From: Epinephelus fuscoguttatus
Taxonomy: Eukaryota > Chordata > Actinopteri > Perciformes > Serranidae
Direction of reading: 5' to 3'
Assembly (NCBI RefSeq): GCF_011397635.1
Contig: NC_064760.1
Coordinates: 33,189,856-33,253,855, forward strand
Length of the DNA stretch: 64,000 nt
Shown: one piece after another, positions 47,823-60,579 of the stretch
Layout: each line of letters opens with the position of its first letter
Numbering within the stretch: position 1 is the stretch's first letter
Program-made: the position numbers and the translations under genes
The notes under the pieces: model-generated
What the model was told of the DNA's origin: nothing
The model's database searches: none
The model's input: only the letters and a program-made list of their open reading frames with translations

Positions 47823-50800
47823 ATGTCTAATACAACATTTGACATGTCCATTGACCAAGTTGAGAGTACAGTTCCCCTGCCCCACAGAGAGGTCGTCTCC
47901 CCTGAGAGTCATTACAGCAACTCGTCGCTGTCGCCCTCACCTGACCCTAGCAGTAGTATTTCAAACCTGAGTGACAGAGAAACCAGTAGCTCCCCGGACA
48001 TCACTATGTTTGGGGTCTGCCTCAGCAACGGCTCCTCTGTGGATAACCGCTACAACACTACCTCACCTCAGGGCAATGGATTTTGTGGTGTAAATGCATA
48101 CATGAACCAAACTTTTATTGCTAAACCTGTTAATGGCAGTGTGGATTTCTGGAACGAAACCTTGAGTCTGAGCAACCATGAGACAGAATCAGAGAAGTAC
48201 CAGACTTTCAGTGAGGATACAGAGGATGGAAGTAACAGCGCAGTAATGTCCCCAGAATCTGCTGGGAGGGAGAGCCAACTGAGATCAGACGGGACCTCCC
48301 GTAGAGGATCCACTGAGAATGACTGCTGCTCCCTGAGCTCTGGGGAAATGGTTATAAGGAGCAACAGTTTTTGTCTGCAGGATGAGTCTTTGTTGCTTAT
48401 CTCTTCCCTGGAGGATTCATCAATATCTCTAACTGCAGGCCATGCAGCATTGCCTGCTGAATCTAACCTGCTGTCAACCACTCTGCCAGATGTCCTTGAG
48501 AAATCCACAGAGAGAGTCACTGAGGAGAACACAGGCCATCCATGTCTTGGCATGACTTTCACTCAGGCAGAGCCCCTCACTGAGGAAAATGATATGGCAA
48601 CATCCAACTCTCTTGTAGCTCTGCCAAGTGAGAATGAAGGAGTTCTTTTGATGACCTTTGTCTGTGAAACATCTCCTGCAGATTGTGCAAAAGAGGCTCC
48701 ATTTGCTGGTGCTGAAGCGGAGCCGATGCCCCATTTTCCTGAAGCATTTACACCAGAACAAGGCAGGACCTCTGTGTCCACTTTGTCAGCTATGCAAGAC
48801 ACTGATAAGGATATTCATACTTCCACGCCACTACAAAACATTGGGAACATGATACCCAGCCTCCCCTCCTTCTCAGAGTCTCCCTGCACTGAAAGCCAGG
48901 CAGCCAGCCCCGGACTCCGCCTTGTTAAACAGCAGCAAATCTCTGTGACTCCTAACCATTTGGTTGCAGGACTGCCGCCTTCAGCCAGCAAAGTCAAGAA
49001 AATGGGAATGAAGAAGTTTCCCAAGTCAGACTTCAGCAGTGTAAAATGTAAAGTCATGACAAGAAGTGTACGTCAAACGTCAGTGCCAGGCTCGACATCC
49101 CTGCAAAAATCATCTCAAGTTAAAGTGAACAATGAACTCACTGAAGCACACAGAGGAGCAACTGTCAGGGTTAGTCCTGCCAAGTTAAGGAGTAGCACCT
49201 CCGTTGTCTCTACAGCCACTAAAATGGTCAGTGATGCTCAGAGAAGAGTCAATACAGGAGGTGCTAATTCAGGTTCAACAGATGTACAGTCATCTGGGCA
49301 TACTGCTGTGGAGGGACAGGGCAAGAGTACAGTGTCCCAGCCTTACATCCACCCAGCTGCAAACAAACAGGCTCCAGCAGTCCAATGCAGTAATGCCAGC
49401 TCTGAAACAGAACAGGCAGCCTCATGCCAAGTAGCAGGCGCTGCAGCACAGCATCCTGGCAACCAGACCTTTTGCCTCTCATCCTTAGAAAAATCCCCTG
49501 ATAGAAGTGGCCAAACGGATCCCAAACCAACACCAAAAAAGGGCATGATAAACAAAATTGAGGTCAGATCAGGCTCAGCTTTGGGTCAGGACAAACCTCT
49601 TTTCAAGACTCGACCTCGCTGCTCATCAGAGAGTTCATCATTGTCATCTATGCCACCCAGGGAGAAGAGAACATCTCTAAGGATCGTAAATAGCTTTACC
49701 ATTCCCAAAGATGACACCCACCTGGGCCAGAGCAAACCAGGCAATCTGAGTTGCTCCTCTCAAAATAAACAGGCCATACGGACAGAGGCCACAAGCAGAC
49801 CTACTGGGAACTCCTCAAGGGAGGTTAAGAGGATCAGCCTGGTGGTGAGTATGGAAATATAATGTGAACAATTAAAAATTCAGCAACAATTATTACTATT
49901 CAAGTGCTGTTAACATTCAGAGGGACTGAGAAATTGCTCTTTTTGCAGGCAGTGTCCAGCAAATCTTCATCAGCTGGAGCCTCATGTGATGAGAGAGAAA
50001 GCAGATTTCGAGGACGGCCATCTCCTAGACAAACAAGAGAACCACCATCTTCACAACGTCCAGCTGCCAGTCCCAGACCAGCCACTCTGTCAGCCAGGCA
50101 GAGGCAGGGGACACTGGGAAGGGATGAAAACAGGACCCCCAAAGCTGTAGGGACACAACAGTCCAAGCAGAGGAACAGTCCAGGTAAGGCATATTAGTTG
50201 GGTAATGTTAGATACTGTGCATGCTTTGTGATTTTTGTCATGCAGTGAAGCTCAGCCTGTGATAACATTGCAGGGATCTTTAGAAAAGTTTAAAGGGTGG
50301 GTGCGTCTGCATTCCAGGTTTTTCACGTGGAAACACCCACTTGATGACGTCGATTAGAGCGACGAACGCTGATGATAACTGAAAGGTTTAGTTTGGATTT
50401 TTTAAAGGAATATCAGTAACAGACGATTTTCAAAGGAGGCTTGGCTCTGTCATGAAGAGATACATTAGGTGGGTAAGGGGGGTTATATGTAGTAAAATCA
50501 TGATGCAGAAATCTATGTCAGGTCATGTGGGAAAATGTTTTTAGAAGGCCTTTGGAAAATAGCATTTTGAACATTATTGTTACAACCAAATCTTGAATGT
50601 TCAGATTTGAATACATAAAGAACTGTACTGGAAAGATACAGAAGGACATTAAAACCTCCAAAAAGTAAAACACAGTGAACCTGCCCTTTAAAATTCCTTT
50701 GTTTGTGTTACAAAGGGAAAGTTGACCGATAAATGTCAGTAAATAAACATTGACAGTAGGTCAAAATCAGTGTCCTCAGAAGTCTCATGACCTGCCTTTA

Positions 50801-53800
50801 AGCTGAAAGCTAATGATTTCCTAACTAGTTTCTCTGTTGTGTAAACACAGAGAGTTGTGTAATAGATCTGTGTAACCCTTTGTGTAGGTGAAACAAGCAC
50901 AGTAGTGAAGTTGGCTTGAAGGTGACAGCACCAGAGGTACATGGTTTTGTGTGGCAGTTATGTACTGCAGTTGCAGCAGGATCCTTTAAAGCAACACGGT
51001 AATGATACAAGATAGTGCTTTATACTCTTCAGATGATCAGAAAACATTTCTGACTTATTCACTAGCTTGCTGCCATCATTTCAGATAATTGAAAATGACA
51101 TAAAAATAATGACACTACTTAAATTTAATTTGTGTAGCGCTGCTTCACCTCGACATGTCATCGTAAACTGAAATTATTGAGGTTGTAGTAAAAGAGTCTC
51201 CCCATTAGAGGGTGACATCGAGCAGTTCCTCTGATAGCCCTACTATGGTTCCTCCTGATGAGCTCAGCCTTGTTCCACAGGAACAGTGCTGGATACAGAT
51301 GTCACCTCCGGTCTCTTGTCCAGTTCTTGGGGATAAACAGCCAACTCCCTCTGCCCTTTTGCTCTTCATAGTAAAAGGAGTCCTGGGGAAGGAGGGGGAC
51401 TCTTCCTCTGATGGGAAGCCATCTGTGCATGTGGAAAAAGCAGGGGAAGGAAAGGGAGGTTTTGAGCTCACCAATAGTGTTTAAGTAAGAAAACAATGTT
51501 TGAAACAAGTGCCCTGAGCACAGTAAAATAGCAGTAACCTTCATATGCTCCGACTACAGGGACACTTTATTGGAATGCAGTATTTTGTTTACACTTCAAC
51601 CATTTTTTTTAATTGTTGTTTGTTTGTATTTGATAATTTTTGACATGCTTGCTGTAGTGCGTAAGATACATGCAGGTAAGTTTTGTACAATTGTTATGTT
51701 AAATGTAAGAAGAAATAAGTAAGCTGTTGGGGATCATTTAATTATTTCTTTTTTATAAGTTAATGGTTGCATTGTTTTCTAAGCTTTTAAAGATATACTA
51801 TGGTGGATTGGATTGGACCCCCCCCCCCAATTGACAAATGTCTCTAAAATATCCCATGAAAATCACTCATTATACTACTGTCATTTATTAGGGAAAGATT
51901 GTCTCCTTTTATTAGGCTGCATTTAGCCTGTCTTGAGCTCAGTGGACATTTTTACAGCCGGTGTTTGCACTCATGACCGCTACACTGGTGAGCTAAGTAT
52001 TTGTCCATTTAATAAAGGGGATATTGCTTCTGACCTCTGATGTTTATTTTTGCTGCCTACCAGCACCTGACGATCTGTGGCTGTGCAAGGAGATTTCACT
52101 GATTCCAGTTTATTTTTGCTCCATTGCAACCCAGGCAGTCAGAGAGTTCAGGCAACAGGAGAGCCATCCATTGGAACTGCCTCAACAGCAAGTATTAAGC
52201 ATCAACTGAATGGATCCCGACCTCCTCATACTCCCGTTCGCCGCTCTCTTATGGGCCCTCCCCCTACTCCTTCTTCTAGACTACCACGCAAGGCCCCAGG
52301 ACCATCTAGGAGCCTTACTGGGGCCAGTGTTCACACTGAGCAGAGTGAAGATGCAAGGAGTACACAAGGTAAGCCTAACAAGAATTTACAGTTTTTAGAA
52401 ATAGGATGTTCAGTGCCCACAGGCTGTTACATAAAGATAGAAAGTCAGTTTTATGCAGGTGTTTTCCAGGGTCAGGTCATGGTGTTTATTGTGCTTTTAG
52501 GACACATCTGGACATGAAGGGGAGGGGCCTCTGTTCTGAACAGTGACCCACTTCAGGGCTGATGTAAATCTCCCTGGGGCAAATCTGTCTCTGATTTAAT
52601 ACCTCCACATCTGCCAAGATACAGGAGCTTGGCATCTTTAAAAAAAACATTGTGGCATTTTTCAGATTTTATTTCATGCTCTGTAAGAAAAAAGAACATC
52701 TTTCAAAGCTATTAAAATTCTATATGAATGAGCTGAACTCCTAATCCAGTGCCAGCAAATCATTGTGTTGCTGCTGAATTTCAGATGGTTCTAATGTGTT
52801 ATATTGGTATTTTTTTTATATTTCTTACTGGTGTATTGAATAAAGAGGAATACTGTCAGACAGTGGACTCTTCTCCTCCCAGCATCTTCAACAGCATGCA
52901 TGGCTATGATTGGCTAAGAGGACCTGTTTTCCAATCTGGGGACCCCCACCCCTTATGTGGTTGTCATGGCAATGGGTTCTATTCCACTCTAGTTCACACA
53001 CACACAGCGTTGCCTGGAGGAAAGTGAGCAGACATACACTACAACTGATGTCGTCTGAGGTGCAGAAAAAGGAACAGTTGTGCTATTTTTCTTCATTTTT
53101 CTCACATTTTAAATCAGAAACCAATGGCTGGTTACACAGGACTTCGAAGTTGCACTTGGACTGAATTTCCAGCTCATGTTTTCAACAGCTCCTCTGTAAT
53201 GGCACAGGGTAGTGCAGCATCCAACTGTGATCTCACCCTCTTGACATGCCTGCTTGTTGGCTCCTATCGTTTTTGTATCATCCCTTTGTTAGCTGCGTTT
53301 AATGGAAACGATAAAAAGCTTTGGAGAAGTAAGTGAGACTGGAAGTTAAATCATAATTGCAGTAGCTGTGGTGAAGTGTTGATTTTTTAAGAGCTGGATA
53401 TTACCATTTTGGCGGGTTAATGCTAGATATTCATTCAGTTGTTTATAGATTTCTTTATTTGCTGCATCTTACTATGGTAATTTTTTTTTGTCACAATGGC
53501 CAGATTAACATTGTCTTTTGTAAATAACAGTCATTCAGGTAAAAGACAGGGGATCCCCCCTTACCTTAATCATTATATTTGATCACATTATTAAATTGTC
53601 AAAGAAATGTTACTAACCTTGTTGCACTTGAGATTGATCTTGTTATACCATAAATGCTCTGTTTACATTCTCCAAGTAGATTGGCATGTCATGTCTGAGA
53701 TGATTACAGCAGTACTTCACTAAAATCTTTATAGAAAGAAGTACTGAAATGCCCATGCTTTAGTGCTTTTACTTAAACACATGCAGTCTTCAAAACTGAA

Positions 53801-56800
53801 CCAACACTTTTCTACTTGTTAAACAGTTTCTGGAGGAGCAGCACATAAACCATCATCTTTCAAAACGGTTGTGCTGAGAGCTAGACTCATCACAACCCCT
53901 GGGAAAAACACTGGACCATGTGAGATCACATCTCTACACACACAAACAAGACTCTTTTTCTTATACGAGAATGTGTCTCTCATTTTTTTTAAGTAATTTT
54001 TGTTTTAATGAAATTTAAGTCTCCCTTTCTGAACTCGCTTTTTAAGAGTAAATATGAGTGAGATCACACTGACTTTTATCAAATCTTCACACTGATAAGT
54101 AAAGAGCCCTTTTAAATCTGACTGGGGTTGAAAGTGATTAAACTCCCCCAAAACACTAACCTACAAAAAGCTATTGTTTCTTTCTAATGTTTAAATTGTA
54201 TGGTAATCACATTTGGTAAGGGCCCTTTGATGTTGATTAAATCAAATTACTTGCATCTTTGTTTTTCAGTTAAACTGTATGTTTCATCAAACCTCATCAA
54301 TTAGGTCTAGCATAAAAGCTGTCTGTGGTTGTGGTCAGTTGCTAGTTTGGTCTACAATATGGGTCAGATTAACTCCAGACGCTCATCTCACCTGGATCTT
54401 TTGCTTGTGACAGCTTTGGCCACAGCATGCAAACCTGCTGCTTCCACCAGCAAAGGCTCTTCAAGTTCTACAGCCAGTTCTCTGAAAAAGACTGCTTCTC
54501 CAAGAATTGTTCGTGTACCTTCAAGTGGACCTGGTAAGAGTTAAATTGCATCTATTTGATTTATTATCTGTGTTTTAAATTAATGCTTAGATGACTTGTC
54601 AAGTGGGCTTTGTTTCAGAGGATATTGGTTATTGTGCTTTGTGTTATGGAGAAAATAGAAATGCAGTTTAAACCTCTGTGCTGTTAATGTGCTTGCCCTG
54701 TGTAGTTTTCTTAATAGAGACCTGATACATTATGGTAATGCTGTATTTGTGTCAGCTACAAAGAGCACTACCCTGTGCTGCCTTTTCTTTGACTGGTGTT
54801 CAAGGCTAGTATGTATTTAGAAGAAAATGAGCTATAAATGAAAAGACAGGGCTTTTTTTCCAGAAAAAAAAAATTGGTTTGAATGTATTGGGGTTTTTTT
54901 CTTTTCTGGTGGCTGAAGAGTAAGAGGGCAATGTTAAGAGGTTCTAGTATGAACATCAACCTGAAACTTTAAAAGCCAGGGGCATGAAATTATTCCCAGT
55001 GGACATTATGTCCTTGTGGCTTGTCTTCAGAGAGTACTTCTGCTTTCAGCTGAAACTAATGATGAACTGCTGCTCAGTGCTGTAAGGAATTGTGGTTTGG
55101 GAGATCAAGGATGGTTTGCGATAATTTTGACCAGAACATTAAAGTTCTCGTACCCTTGGTGTTTATCAGTGGCCACACCTGTAAACATTAATCACACTAA
55201 AGCTGTAATGTGTGCGCTGTTTTATTGGCCTTAGCATGTTTTGGAGCTTACCATGTGTCTTTCTGTCTTTTACACGAACTGGATGGAGAACTTGCTGATT
55301 TTTATAACACTCAATTAGTCAGCACACTGTTTAGAGTCCTGGATTAAATACATGTCACAGTCATAGCTGAGGGCACATTTTCACACAGAGCTGTGCCAGC
55401 CAAGCACTTTCCAGCTCAGCTCATCAGACAAAACCATGCCACGACAGGTCTGTCATCTCTCGCCATCCCACTGCTGGTGACACAGGGACAGAGAGAAAAT
55501 GAGAGGAAGAGTCGGGGCTGGATTAAATTTCCATTGGCTGCAGTTACGCTGTTAGCTCCACCCTCTCCTTTCTCTCCCCACCCTACCCCCCTCTGCTCTC
55601 CTCTAGCATCCTGGCTCTGCTATAGTACCGCCATCACTAAGCTTGGAGATGCTGCTTTGCTTTGCTGTGAGAGATTCAAGTGTTGGTGAATAACTGGAGC
55701 CTGGCTTTCCCAAGAGGATTAAGAGATTTTAACTTTTTTTTTTTTTTCCCTGCCACCATCACATCTATCAGGCTGTGCCACAAACCACTGGCCAGCCTGT
55801 AACCTTCTCTGTATCTTCCAGCCTTCACAGCTGGGAATCAGCTTTGAGTTGGGAGACCTACCATGCTGAACTGGGTGCCTTTACTTTTTTCAACGCTGTC
55901 TCAGTGGCGTAAATCTTACTTTTGTTTTTTATTAATTTATTTGTTTTCTCCTTGTTGGTTCTGCTATCACCTGAGGCATGATATACTGAGGCACAACATG
56001 GCATGTGGTTCATAGCCAGTATTGAGCTTCTGCATTTGGAAACTTTTTTTAAAATAATTTTTGGCTAAATACATTGGCCGTCTTGTTTTGTTTTTGAGAG
56101 ATGTTATGGTCTCCGAGGCTCTCCCTGTCGAACTTCCACGTGCGTCTGACAGCCAAGGGTTTACTCCGAAACATTCAGGTGCTGTCAGGATGCCAGAAGA
56201 ACACTGTGGTTTTCCAAGCAGGTCTGTCAGTTTTTTCAGTATTTAATATTTCTGCTAACACTGTCATGGTTTTTGGGTCTCTATGCTGTAATATTTAAGC
56301 CAAGCCTATCAGTGTTTGCCTCTCACGTAGACCCATGCAGTTAGCTGTTTCTGAAATCTATTTTTAGTGATGCTATTTACTCGCTGGCAAAACAGGAGGT
56401 TCAACTTTCATTTACCTACCTTGGTCACCAAAACGAGTGACCCCGAGCAGAAGTATTATATCGGAATATCGAATTCAGGAATAATTTTCTTTAAAGAAAC
56501 TTCAGAATGGTCTTCTTTTTAAAAGTCAGCATTTCAGGATGTCATGCATTAATTTTGAGGCCACCTTTTTATATGTCTGTGTGTCAAAATGCACTTCGTC
56601 TTGCTCTCTGGACCACCCAGTGCTCCTGTTTCACCCTGAGATAAACCAAGGTTATTTTGGTTCGTGGTCTCTGGGTTGAACCATGGGACCCTTGTTGTGA
56701 TTGCTGAACAGGACTGTGGGAATACAGTTGCTTCCTGTGGTTCCCACATCATTTAAAGCACCCGTCTTCCTCAAGATTATGTCCAAATATGGTGACTTAG

Positions 56801-59800
56801 TTTCAGCCAAGAAGAAAATGTTTGCATTGTACTTTTTTGCAAACCAGGGATATGTTTCTAAAGTGACATATTTCAGCTTACATGTATACAAGCTGACTTT
56901 GTCATTGGTGGATGTGGATGGCGTGAGACGTCAGAGAGATGGCTACAAAGCTGCAGACCACTGTTCCAAAGCTACAGTCCACATAAGCTGTTATTTTTTA
57001 CCTTTTTTTAGCAAGACGTGGGCAGAATTCATGGCAGCTATTTTGCCAATAGACCTGGTGTTTTTTTTAGCAAGACATCAGTGGCATTGCTATCTGTGAT
57101 TGTGGCACCTAAAGCGGGTATTTTAAGTTAAACCATTGTCTTTTCCAAACCATAACTAAGTGTTTTTTGTGCCTAAACATAACTACACATTAACCACAGT
57201 GTTGCCCATATGTCAAGAAACACCAAGTTTCATTGTGTCCTTAACATGATAACATTCAGACATTACACATTCCTGGTTTTCAGAAACATACATTGCCAAC
57301 ATTTATTCTGGTGATTTGTTTGTTAGTTTTACACTCTCAAAGGTTTTAATAACCCAGTAGAATTATGTCTTATTTAAACAAAGGAATGTCATCAGTTTAC
57401 TTCAAATCATCATTGTTTTCCTATGACCAAGATGTCTTATGTTTCAGTTTGTTAAAATACTTATTTATTTAATCATTTACTTTAAGCAAGTGTCTAGGGA
57501 ATGTCACACTGACAATTATTGTCTGGTATTGTGTCAACCAAGTGCTATAACAAGTGCCTGATTGTGAGGGGTCTCATCACCCATCATGCTTTGTGCTATT
57601 GTGTGATATCTCCTTACAGCAGCTGTCGGAGAACTATGCTGTGGAGTTACTAGTCACTTAGTATTTGATGTAAAGTGTACTAATTGAATTGGTACAAAAT
57701 GATTCTTTGAGCCTGGGAGGAAGTATGAAATAAAGAGGGCAACATGTGTCATCAACGCTGTTAAAACAGAAAATAGCTGCAGGTCCTCTGTTGCCATGGA
57801 GCAGACGTCAAAGGGAGATAGTCAAATCAGATGAAAGATGAAGTGCAGATTTGTGCATTGAGGGGAAAAAAAACATTACAGTTAGAAATACTATTGAAAT
57901 GTGAGATGATAAAGTCAGGAATAATACGCAGTATGTATCTTTCAATAAGATCTTTTAAAAGGAGCCATTTAATTTTATTCACTATAGGAATCTCTGAATC
58001 ACCCACCTTTTTAGACCATTATAAATCATTCAAAAAGGTGAGAACATGAATTTTTTAAATTCAGCAGAGATCTATTGCATAATGTCCACTTCTGGCCCTG
58101 GACACAAGCACAAGATGGTAACTGGGGTAAGAAACATACAGTATGTGGAAAGATTTCTGTCTCCCAGTTCGTCTTCATATGGATGAAGTGGTATCAGCAA
58201 ACATGGTGATTAACCCACTGTTAAAAGAGGGCAGACAAAAAGAAAACAGCCAATACTATGTTTTAAATCAGATTTTAGAAGAAAGCCTTCATGAACAGAT
58301 GATACATTATCATTACAGAGGGATAAGAGATTCACATGTTATTAACAATGACTTATTTTTCACTCCCATGTTGGTAACATCATCACATAGAAACTTACAC
58401 AGTATGATGTGAACTGCCACTCTGCAGTAGCTCAACAGCCTGAGTCTGTCATGGAGCTTGACCTTATTCTGCATGCAGGCACATATGTGTTAGCTGTGAT
58501 ACAACTTGAGATGGTGTCTCTTTGTGTCCTTTGCACAACCAGCAGAGGGCACCCCGATTTAAAGAAACCCTTTTAGATTTAAACTGCAGCATCATCAAAA
58601 TGATTGAAAGCTGAGCAGCACAGCTCAACAATTTGGATCTGTGTCAGAAAAGATTTTCTATTTTGACATTTCTCAAGCTGTACTAATGCGCTGTACATGG
58701 TGCAAAAATGAAATTTAAAAAAAAGCATTTCAGTGTAAAAAGAATTTTATGTATATTATAAGGATGTAGCCAAGACACTGAGATGGAAAACTATTTTTCT
58801 GGTATCAAAGGATATATGCTCCGTATTTCAATCTGAAAACTCCACACATGTAAAGTTGTTCTTAAAACAACACAACTTAAAACATTAGAGGCGACAACAT
58901 TTCACTTGCAAGGTACAGTAAGGTGTGTGTCTTGTTTTGTTTGTCTTGAAGGCTGCGCCTGTCTTTTATTCTGAAGTTTACTTTGGCTGTGAGACACTGA
59001 GAGGCCACTGAGAAACTAGTTTTGAGGTGAATTGCACATCCGGATATGAAGCTGTATAAACTCAAGTCAGCCTGTGGCATTAATGCAGCATATAATTATT
59101 CAGATGAAATGCATCTCATCCTGTTCTCACGTAGAAGGTTTTCATCTTGCTCCATCACAACAGTGTGGAGTGATAATCTCTCTACAGTATTATTTTGCCC
59201 CGGGTCAGTGTAGGGTTGTCTGTTCCGCAGCTCCTGGATCAGCTGTCTACAGTAGGCAGAGAAGATATTTCCTCTTGTTAGATGAAATACCTTCTCCTCA
59301 CTGCCAATAGAAACTGTTGGGTCTTACTTTGGAAAGCACCCAAGTAATGCAGCATGATTTTGCTCAGAAAGATGTCTATATCCCACAGTTACATGCTGGT
59401 GTTATTCTGGGATGTTATGATGCTCTAAAATGATACCCTGTGCGGTGCATCTAAATTTAACTTGAATATGCTAAAGGTCCTATGGTTCAGAAAGGAAATT
59501 ACTATTAACACCTCATGGACAGGGATCATGCCTACACAGTGGTAAGAGAGTGCCCTTGAGTGGATTCAACTACAGCACCTTTTTGCTGTTCCAAACTCAC
59601 TTCCAACTCTGTCAAAATTCGTTGTTTGTTATCCTAATTGGCTTCAACAGCTGTCATCTAAAACAGCAAACAGTTGAGTGAGTATCCCCACAGGCCACTA
59701 GTGGTACAGTATATTCCACTCATTGGTATTCCCCATGTGTCTCAGGATATCCTCACTACTGTGTTACATAACACTCACTACAGTCTCCCAGTCAACAAAC

Positions 59801-60579
59801 TGCTTTCAAAGAAGCACACAGGTATCCAATATCAATGTTAAATCCCTTTCTTTTCTCTTGTAACACTCTGTGGCAGTGAGTTTGTCTGTTTATTGTTCCA
59901 CTCTTCTGACGTCTCATTGATGTAGCAGAGTAAACAAAGTGTTTTTTCATCTGTAGGATTGATGGTAGCTGTTGTGTGGGGGTGATGTATTTATAAAACT
60001 GATGTAAATCAAAGCTACAGTAGCACTGCCTCGCTAAAATAAGTTGTCCTTGGTGACCAGTGTCTGCACGGCACTAGATTGAATTAGGATATGGAGAACT
60101 GATTGCTTTCAGAGGATCCATTTTTACGTCTGGACTGTCGGAGGAGCAGCACTGGGAACCATCAGACTGACTGATTGGACAGAACAGTTCTAGACTGCAG
60201 AAAATATCCAGCGCTTTGACACTGGAGCTTTGCTGCATCTGTGACCCTGACATGAGCATCTAGGGCGGGTGGTGCTGCTGTCAAACCAGCTGTAGCGCTT
60301 ATGGAGGGGGGTATGATGATGATCAACGTTGTCACAACACTCAAACCATGTTCTTTCACAGTGGACAAGAACAAACCCAAGGCCAGCTCCCGCCAGCAGC
60401 ACCTTCAGCAGCAAGTGTCCCAACCAAGCCAGCGTAGTGGACCTGCAGATGTGGTGCCAGCAAGTGTCGGCGAGGAGGGGAGAAAGGACGAGGGCATCCA
60501 GCAGTTCAGAGACCTCCTGGCAGCTAGTAACCGTGGATTTGAGGCTGTCGCTGTCGTCTTGCAGCAAGCTTTGACTGAG
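47823..60579 (+). CDS. mtus1: Microtubule-associated tumor suppressor 1 (ATIP), 5' and middle exons
   Basis: MTUS1/ATIP proteins bind microtubules and interact with the angiotensin AT2 receptor. Coding exons in the window: 47823-49844, 49949-50183, 52135-52368, 53827-53919, 54414-54533, 60362-60579; 974 in-phase codons, gene open at the window end. The exon with the ATG begins at 47722; the ATG at 47823 precedes [10 protein letters not shown], matching NQTFDMTVDKV of human MTUS1. Other anchors: [20 protein letters not shown] (human YPRPNFKNVKAKVMSRAV), the [11 protein letters not shown] Ser/Pro region, [13 protein letters not shown], and near the end [15 protein letters not shown] (human KFEALTVVIQHLLSE), which opens the C-terminal domain. 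The 674-codon first exon is Ser/Thr-rich and probably disordered. The coiled-coil exons are not in the window. MTUS2 was considered and fits less well. Confidence 0.9.
51212..51484. other. Unexplained open stretch in mtus1 intron
   Basis: About 270 bp is open in one plus-strand frame (Ser/Pro-rich start, then [20 protein letters not shown]) and in two minus-strand frames. No splice pair joining it in phase to the mtus1 exons at 50183 and 52135 was found, and no family was recognised. It may be chance or an old retroposed fragment. Confidence 0.25.
55550..56100 (+). promoter_or_regulatory. Candidate internal promoter/5' UTR for the short mtus1 transcript
   Basis: The sequence upstream of the alternative first coding exon includes a pyrimidine-rich block (55560-55615) and a poly-T tract near 55735-55748. 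The promoter is inferred from the downstream exon; no defined element was identified. Confidence 0.35.
56101..56221 (+). CDS. mtus1: mtus1 alternative first exon (ATIP1-type short isoform)
   Basis: Encodes [20 protein letters not shown], then [20 protein letters not shown], 40 codons plus one base. It aligns with the unique N-terminus of human MTUS1 isoform ATIP1 ([39 protein letters not shown]). It ends in phase 1 before GTCTGT, and the next constitutive exon (60362) begins with TG, so the joint reads VVFQA-V-DKNKPK, matching human VVFHT-V-EKSRQK. The donor is weaker than usual (GTCTGT). A short protein would lack the 5' Ser-rich region and keep the C-terminal domain. Confidence 0.88.
57100..57300. 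repeat. Dispersed repeat fragment in mtus1 intron
   Basis: TAAACCATTGTCTTTTCCAA and the following AACCATAACTAAGTGTTTTT resemble a widely dispersed fish repeat (usual form AACCATGATC..CCTAACC..AAGTG). Limits and family are uncertain. Confidence 0.4.

Noticed and set aside
48068-48562. Antisense ORF of 164 aa inside the large mtus1 exon
   Set aside because: A shadow of the sense exon, which has clear MTUS1 homology and correct splice borders.
55080-55100. ZNF143-like site in the mtus1 intron (GGAATTGTGGTTTGGGAG)
   Set aside because: The core spacing and bases do not match the consensus well enough.
47823-60579. Assignment to MTUS2 because POLR1D is linked to MTUS2 in human
   Set aside because: The N-terminal TFDMSIDQV block, the [14 protein letters not shown] block and the ATIP1-type alternative exon are MTUS1 features.
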